Part shown: positions 37,264 to 41,254 of the stretch, in pieces
How positions within the stretch are numbered: position 1 is the first letter of the stretch
Layout: every line of letters begins with the position of its first letter
Assembly (NCBI GenBank): GCA_023954375.1
Contig: JAMLIC010000070.1
Location: 1 to 41,254, forward strand
Length of the DNA: 41,254 nucleotides
Source of the DNA: Planctomycetota bacterium
GTDB lineage: Bacteria; Planctomycetota; J058
Direction: 5' to 3'
Program-made: the position numbers and the translations under genes
Notes under the pieces: model-generated
What the model was told of the DNA's origin: nothing
Database searches by the model: none
Seen by the model: the letters and a program-made list of their open reading frames with translations, nothing else

Positions 37264-37283
37264 GCGGGACGGCGACGTCCCGC
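37264..37283. terminator. Candidate hairpin after the ubiquitin-like operon
   Basis: Inverted repeat GCGGGAC/GTCCCGC (37264-37270 and 37277-37283) with a 6-nt loop, 118 bp after the JAB stop and 25 bp before the next gene. There is no U-tract, so it may be a terminator or a leader hairpin of the downstream gene. Confidence 0.35.
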
Positions 37284-37307
37284 GCGGGGGGAGCAGGAGC
37301 ATCGGAC

Positions 37308-37967
37308 GTGCTGCACGTGACCCCGCTGGGCGCGGCGCTGCGCGGGCTCGTCTCGGGCCTGGCCGGCAGCGCGGCGCAGGACGCCTTCTTCGCCCTCACC
37401 CGGCCGATCACCCCCGGCCAGCCCGAGGGCGCGTTCGAGCCCCCCGAGGCGCAGCAGACCGAAGAGCAGGCCACCGAGACCGTCGCCCGGCGCGTGGTCG
37501 AGGGCCTCGCGGCGCGAGGCCCGCTCCCGCCGGACGCGAAGCGCGTGGGCGGGCGCATCGTGCACTACGCGTTCGGCGGCGGCTGGGGCGTGGTCTACGG
37601 CCTCACCCGCGAGTCGGCGCGCGGCCTCGACCGCCCGACCGGCGCCGCGGCGTTCGGCGCGGGCGTGTGGGCCGTGAGCGACAACGGGCTCCTGCCGCTG
37701 TTCAACCTCGCCGGCGGGCCGCGCCGCTACCCGCTCAGGAACCACGCCTACGCCGTCGCGGCGCACCTCGTCTACGGGCTGGCGGTGTGCGGCGTCTATG
37801 GCGCGCTCCGCCCCGTCGGCGCGCGCGAGCCGCGGCGGTCGGCGCTCGGCGGGGTGGGCGTGGGGCTCATGGGCCTCGCCGCGCTGCTGCCGGGCGGCGT
37901 CGGGAAGGCGGCGCGCGTGGCGCGGGGCGTGGACGCGGCGCGGAGGGCGTTCGCGTCGGCGGTGTGA
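37308..37967 (+). CDS. Inner-membrane protein, YagU/DUF1440-like (tentative)
   Basis: A 219-residue membrane protein from GTG 37308, with a GAGCAGGAGC ribosome site upstream. Apolar helices are visible at about 3-28, 83-105, 122-140, 145-165 and 178-205 (for example RIVHYAFGGGWGVVYGL and AVAAHLVYGLAVCGVYGALR). The HYAFGGGWGVVYG and AHLVYGLAVCGVYG pairs recall YagU/DUF1440 inner-membrane proteins, but I hold that only loosely. It lies 161 bp after the JAB gene on the same strand, with the tandem repeat and a hairpin between, so a functional link to the conjugation system is not shown. Its stop faces the minus-strand TerB-like gene across a palindromic repeat. Confidence 0.65.
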   Translation: MLHVTPLGAALRGLVSGLAGSAAQDAFFALTRPITPGQPEGAFEPPEAQQTEEQATETVARRVVEGLAARGPLPPDAKRVGGRIVHYAFGGGWGVVYGLTRESARGLDRPTGAAAFGAGVWAVSDNGLLPLFNLAGGPRRYPLRNHAYAVAAHLVYGLAVCGVYGALRPVGAREPRRSALGGVGVGLMGLAALLPGGVGKAARVARGVDAARRAFASAV

Positions 37968-37991
37968 GCGCCTCGTCCTTGACCTTGATTG

Positions 37992-38082
37992 AACACGAAG
38001 GCAACGAAGATCAACGGAGATCACGGAGGCACCTGGAGAGGGCCTCCGTGTCCTTCGTTGGCCTTCGTTGCCTTCGTGTCCC
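37992..38082. repeat. Palindromic heptamer repeat, copy 3 (between convergent genes)
   Basis: Inverted repeat arms at 37992-38030 and 38042-38082, with an 11-nt loop. The left arm reads ACACGAAGGCAACGAAG, then CAACGGAGATCACGGAGGC. The right arm is its near complement (GCCTCCGTGTCCTTCGTTG, then CCTTCGTTGCCTTCGTGTCC). It lies exactly between the convergent YagU-like and TerB-like genes, like copy 2. The rest of the 165-bp gap holds nothing else I can support. Confidence 0.85.
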
Positions 38083-38132
38083 ATCCTGAGCCGACGCGGG
38101 GCTCGTGGTCTTCGTCCCGGCCGGAGAGCCTG

Positions 38133-38552
38133 CTACGGCCCCTCGCCCAGCAGCTCCATCCCGTCGGCCCGCAGCGCCAGCACCCGCCGGGCGAGCTCGC
38201 GCAGCCGCCCGAACGTCTCCCGCGAGACGTCGAGCCGCCGGCACACCGCCGCCAGGACCTCCAGCTCGCGCTCGTCGACCTCGTCGTCGGCGAGGACGAG
38301 GATCGCCAGCTCGAGGACGAGCACCCGCCGCCGCTCGGGCGTGTCGAACACCTCGTCGAGGCCCTCGAGCAGGTCGTCGAGGTCGCGCGGCGGGCGCGGG
38401 AGGTCGTCGGGGTCGAGCGACCCCAGCGCCACCCGCAGGTGCGCCAGCGCCTCCTCCTCGCGCAGGTCGACGACCTCGTCGGCGGCGACGAGGAACAGCG
38501 CGGCGCGGCACAGCTCGCGCCGCTGCGCGCGATCCAGCAGGTGCAGGAACAC
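38133..38552 (-). CDS. TerB-like (tellurite-resistance/DjlA N-terminal type) helical protein
   Basis: A 139-residue helical protein from GTG 38552. Two acidic helix-turn segments match the TerB pattern: ALFLVAADEVVDLREEEAL and LAILVLADDEVDERELEVLA, each with the xADxxVDxxE metal-binding-like signature. TerB-fold proteins bind divalent cations and are linked to membrane stress and phage-response modules, but individual roles vary. It lies 3 nt after the upstream secreted-protein gene, so the two form an operon. Confidence 0.8.
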   Translation of the reverse strand: MFLHLLDRAQRRELCRAALFLVAADEVVDLREEEALAHLRVALGSLDPDDLPRPPRDLDDLLEGLDEVFDTPERRRVLVLELAILVLADDEVDERELEVLAAVCRRLDVSRETFGRLRELARRVLALRADGMELLGEGP

Positions 38553-38555
38553 GGG

Positions 38556-39464
38556 CTACCCCCCCACGCGCGTCCGGCGCTGCGCGTTCTCCAGCTCGAG
38601 GTCGACGGCCATCGTCACGCCGGGCGCCTCGGGCACGACCGGCTCGCCGTCGAAGACGCCGGTGAGCCGCGCCTCGCCGGCGGGCGACGTGCCGCCCTCC
38701 GGCAGCAGGAGGTCGAGCTGGAGCTTGAACGAGGCCGGCTCCGGGCAGTCGAGGCCCTGGAAGCGCGTGAACGCGAGGTCGACGTCGACGTGGACGTTCA
38801 TGAAGGTCACGCCGTCGCGCTCCTCGAGCGAGCGGAAGGTCCCGCGCACGGTCGTCAGCTCGGGGTGCAGGGCCGAGTCCTGGAAGCCGAAGGCCACGAG
38901 CGCCTGCTCGGGCGTGACCTCCCAGGTCGCCCCGACCGGCACCGGCTCGTCCGGCAGCAGCGCGTGCTGGCGCTCCTTCTCCTGGTCCCCGAGCGCCTTC
39001 TTGGCGTCGCGCTGCAGGCCCTCCTGCGCGAGGCGCTCCTCCAGCTCGGGCGGGACCTGCGCCTCGCCCTCGGGGACGAACGCGTGCTTGCCGTCGTCGC
39101 CCCGCTCGAGCAGCACGACCAGCCCCGACACGTCGGGGGCGGCCCCCGCCTCGAGGTCGCGGAAGCTCTCGTAGACCCGGCGCGCCCGCGAGACCTGCCC
39201 CTGGTCGTCGACCGCCAGCACCTCCTCGGTGTAGACGGCCGACTGGCCCTGCTGCCCCTCCTGCTCCTGGAGGACCTGCTCGCCGCTCTTGACCACCACC
39301 TGGCTCTTCTGACGCTCGGTCGTCTCCACGCGGAGGACGTCGCCGACGACGGGCGTGTAGTCGTCGCCGGCCCGGAGGTCGTAGGTCGTCGGCTCGTCGG
39401 CGGCCGCCGGCAGGGCCAGCGCGAGCGCGGCGAGCAGGGAGGTGGTGGCGACGCGGAACGTCAT
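38556..39464 (-). CDS. Exported protein of unknown function
   Basis: A 302-residue predicted periplasmic protein from ATG 39464, with signal peptide MTFRVATTSLLAALALALPAAA, a GAGGAG ribosome site and a TAGAGT -10-like element (complement of 39486-39491). The mature part is beta-rich with a charged middle (QEGLQRDAKKALGDQEKERQ) and no cysteine-rich or catalytic motif. I do not recognise the family; the pattern of repeated beta hairpins (DVLRVETTERQKSQVVVKSG, VGATWEVTPEQALVAF) is common in secreted proteins of planctomycetes. It is co-transcribed with the TerB-like gene. Confidence 0.75.
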   Translation of the reverse strand: MTFRVATTSLLAALALALPAAADEPTTYDLRAGDDYTPVVGDVLRVETTERQKSQVVVKSGEQVLQEQEGQQGQSAVYTEEVLAVDDQGQVSRARRVYESFRDLEAGAAPDVSGLVVLLERGDDGKHAFVPEGEAQVPPELEERLAQEGLQRDAKKALGDQEKERQHALLPDEPVPVGATWEVTPEQALVAFGFQDSALHPELTTVRGTFRSLEERDGVTFMNVHVDVDLAFTRFQGLDCPEPASFKLQLDLLLPEGGTSPAGEARLTGVFDGEPVVPEAPGVTMAVDLELENAQRRTRVGG

Positions 39465-39485
39465 GCAGGCTCCTCGCCCCCCTGG

Positions 39486-39491
39486 ACTCTA
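39486..39491 (-). promoter_or_regulatory. Putative -10 element TAGAGT for the exported/TerB operon
   Basis: TAGAGT on the minus strand (complement of 39486-39491), 21 nt before ATG 39464, with GAGGAG between them as ribosome site. No clear -35. Confidence 0.4.
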
Positions 39492-39550
39492 CGCGGTCGA
39501 GCCCGCCCCCGTCAGGCCGCCCCGGCCGAGGTGAGTCGGCGATCCCATCG

Positions 39551-39556
39551 TAACGT
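39551..39556 (+). promoter_or_regulatory. Putative -10 element TAACGT for the DUF262 gene
   Basis: TAACGT at 39551-39556 lies 20 nt before GTG 39577, with the ribosome site GGGGAGGT at 39565-39572 between them. It is one of the few A/T-rich hexamers in the gap between two divergent genes. Confidence 0.4.
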
Positions 39557-39576
39557 GGTCCCCCGGGGAGGTCCCG

Positions 39577-41154
39577 GTGATCGTCCATCCGCTGAAGGTG
39601 CGCGAGCTGCTCGACGAGGTGGCCCGCGGCGAGGTCGTGCTGCCGGAGTTCCAGCGCGCCTACGTCTGGAAGCCCCTGCAGGTCGTGCGGCTGCTCGACT
39701 CGCTCTACCGGGGCTACCCCGCCGGGCAGGTGCTCCTGTGGGACACGGCCGAGCTGCCCGCCACCACGCGCGGGCTCGAGGGCGTGGCCGAGACCGGCTT
39801 CCAGCCCGCCGGCCGGCCCAAGGTCGTCCTCGACGGCCAGCAGCGGCTGACGTCGCTCTACAAGGCGCTGGCCCCCGGCGCCCGCGACCCGGTCGACGTG
39901 CGCTTCGACCTCCGCACCGAGCAGTTCGCCCTGCGCCGCCGGCGCATGGACGCGAGCCCCTACTGGGTGGACGTGCGCGCGGTCCTCGCCGGCCAGCGCC
40001 ACGACCTCGAGGTCCTGCGGGCGATCGCCGCCGCCGGCGGCCCATCGCTCGACGACCCCGCCTGCGCCACCTACCTCGAGCGGCTGCAGGGCCTGCGCCG
40101 GCTCGCCGAGTTCCGCTTCCCGATCGAGGTCTTCCGCTCGGACGACCTCGAGCAGGTGACCGAGCTGTTCGTGCGCATCAACTCGGGCGGGACGCGGCTG
40201 CGCCAGGCCGAGCTCGTGCTCGCCCAGCTCACCCTGCACCTCCCGGGCGTCGTCGCCGGGCGCTTCGAGGCGGCGCTCGAGCGCTACGAGGCCCAGGGCT
40301 ACGCGCTCGACGCGCGCCTGCTCGTGCGCGCCCTGGTGGCGCTGGGCACCGGCCAGAGCCGCTTCGGCGCCCTCGACGCGCTCTGGCGCCGCCCGCCCGC
40401 GGAGCTCGAGGCGCTGTGGGAGCGCACGCGCGAGGCGCTCGACCGGGCGATCGAGTTCGCGCGCGTCCGCGCCCGCTTCGAGTCGGCGGAGTGGCTCCCC
40501 TCGCTCAACGGGCTCGTCCCGCTGGCGGCGCTCCTCGACCGGCGCCCCGAGCTCTCGCGCGACGACGAGGTCGGCCTCCTGCGCTGGTTCTGGCTGGCGC
40601 AGCTGCGCGCCCGCTACAGCGCGGGCGCCGAGGCCGCGCTCGACGAGGACCTGCGCGCCGTGGCCGCCGAGCGGCCGGTCGTCGAGCTCCTGTCGCGCGT
40701 CCTCGCCGCGGCGCCCAGCGCGGCGGTCGAGCCCGACGAGCTCGACCAGGCCGACTGGCGCAACCCCGTCTTCCCCATGACCTACGCCGTGGCCTGTCGC
40801 CGCGGGGCCCGCGACTGGTTCACCGGCGCGCCGCTCGCCGCCCGCCCGCGCGGGGAGGTGGTCGTCCACCCGATCTTCCCTCGCGGCCTCCTCGAGGAGG
40901 CCGGCCACGGCGCGCGCCGCCACGACGAGGCGGCGAACCTCGTCTTCCTCTCCGAGCGCCCGGGGGTGCAGGCCACGCTGCCGCCCGACGCCTACCTCCC
41001 CGACGTCCTGGCGAGCGACCCGCGCCGCCTCGAGGACCAGTCCGTCCCGCTCGACCCCGCCCTCTGGCGCCTCGAGCGCTACGACGACTTCCTCGCCGCC
41101 CGGCGCGCCCTCCTCGCCGGCGCGATCAACGGCCTGCTCGATGATCCTCTGTGA
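39577..41154 (+). CDS. DUF262 (GmrSD-type) protein with C-terminal HNH-like region
   Basis: A 525-residue protein from GTG 39577 with a strong ribosome site. The N-terminal DUF262/ParB-like nucleotidase domain is clear: LPEFQRAYVWKPLQVVRLLD, SLYRGYPAGQVLLW, the signature VVLDGQQRLTSLYKAL and LFVRINSGGTRLRQAELVLA. In GmrSD restriction enzymes this domain binds and hydrolyses NTP and selects modified phage DNA. The C-terminal part (RDWFTGAPL, VHPIFPRGLL, ANLVFLS) lines up with the HNH/DUF1524-like half, but HHIFP is replaced by HPIFP. The nuclease may therefore be weakened or use another base. It is encoded as one protein with no methylase or second subunit beside it. A defence role is inferred from the family. 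Confidence 0.85.
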   Translation: MIVHPLKVRELLDEVARGEVVLPEFQRAYVWKPLQVVRLLDSLYRGYPAGQVLLWDTAELPATTRGLEGVAETGFQPAGRPKVVLDGQQRLTSLYKALAPGARDPVDVRFDLRTEQFALRRRRMDASPYWVDVRAVLAGQRHDLEVLRAIAAAGGPSLDDPACATYLERLQGLRRLAEFRFPIEVFRSDDLEQVTELFVRINSGGTRLRQAELVLAQLTLHLPGVVAGRFEAALERYEAQGYALDARLLVRALVALGTGQSRFGALDALWRRPPAELEALWERTREALDRAIEFARVRARFESAEWLPSLNGLVPLAALLDRRPELSRDDEVGLLRWFWLAQLRARYSAGAEAALDEDLRAVAAERPVVELLSRVLAAAPSAAVEPDELDQADWRNPVFPMTYAVACRRGARDWFTGAPLAARPRGEVVVHPIFPRGLLEEAGHGARRHDEAANLVFLSERPGVQATLPPDAYLPDVLASDPRRLEDQSVPLDPALWRLERYDDFLAARRALLAGAINGLLDDPL

Positions 41155-41254
41155 TGGTGTGATCGCGGCTGCGGCCGAGGATGGCGGGCGCTGCGGTGCG
41201 TCCGGGGGGGGGGGGGGGCGCGCCCCCCCGCCCCCTCACGCGCGGGGGGGGGCC
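41155..41254. other. Low-complexity window end with G and C homopolymers
   Basis: After the DUF262 stop there is no gene. A run of 15 G (41204-41218) is followed by C7, C5 and a further run of G. Such runs at the edge of a sequence are typical of contig ends or consensus errors, and I infer nothing biological from them. Confidence 0.6.

Noticed and set aside
41204..41254. G and C runs as a biological replication or telomere-like end
   Set aside because: Irregular homopolymers at the very edge of the window are better explained as a contig-end artefact.
1..41254. tRNA, rRNA, riboswitches, insertion sequences
   Set aside because: I looked for tRNA TTCRANY loops, rRNA-like segments and transposase motifs on both strands and saw none I could support by eye.

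Overview
This 41.3 kb window is very GC-rich, with only small A/T islands around start codons and in a few intergenic repeats. It looks like a chromosomal segment of a Gram-negative, signalling-rich bacterium. Three Hanks-type Ser/Thr kinases fused to TPR or Kelch sensor regions, an FHA protein, an ASPIC/UnbV-FG-GAP secreted protein, a LolA-like protein, an outer-membrane beta-barrel and a stand-alone ubiquitin-like conjugation operon together suggest Planctomycetota. Myxococcota is the main alternative. This assignment is inferred from gene content; no rRNA or other phylogenetic marker was seen.

Layout. 0-7 kb: a secreted FG-GAP/ASPIC protein, then a kinase-TPR gene whose middle (about 2.95-4.28 kb) is broken by several apparent frameshifts. 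7-13.3 kb: an FHA protein, a large lipoprotein with calcium-binding TSP3-type repeats, and a two-gene operon of a secreted beta-repeat protein plus a kinase-Kelch receptor. 13.3-18 kb (minus): AmrS-like radical SAM enzyme, a 924-residue protein combining a cytoplasmic region, an inner-membrane helix, a coiled coil and an outer-membrane barrel, and a LolA-like protein. 18.1-24.8 kb (plus): a small helical protein followed by an in-frame beta-strand remnant, a 1491-residue MscS-type channel, and an orphan VgrG/gpD-like spike hub. 25-33.2 kb (minus): a tightly overlapping partner-switching operon (SpoIIE phosphatase, STAS antagonist, CpaF-type secretion ATPase, RsbW-like kinase, zinc-ribbon membrane protein), followed by a zinc-ribbon kinase-TPR gene with one apparent 1-base deletion. 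33.3-33.9 kb: a MazEF-type toxin-antitoxin pair.

The most interesting locus is 34437-37146, a compact E1 - ubiquitin-like protein - E2 - JAMM/JAB protease operon. The E1 has the full adenylation site plus an extra zinc ribbon. The E2 has HPN, a candidate catalytic cysteine and WSP. The JAB protein has an intact metal site. The ubiquitin-like protein is YukD-like and lacks a terminal Gly-Gly. The E2 and JAB genes overlap by 4 nt. This is a complete prokaryotic ubiquitin-like conjugation/deconjugation module without an obvious E3 or target.

37-41 kb: a YagU-like membrane protein, a TerB-like protein with a secreted partner, and a GmrSD-type DUF262 protein with an altered HNH motif. The window ends in long G and C runs that look like a contig edge. 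Three copies of a palindromic repeat built from ACGGAGG/ACGAAGG heptamers lie between genes, two of them exactly between convergent genes.
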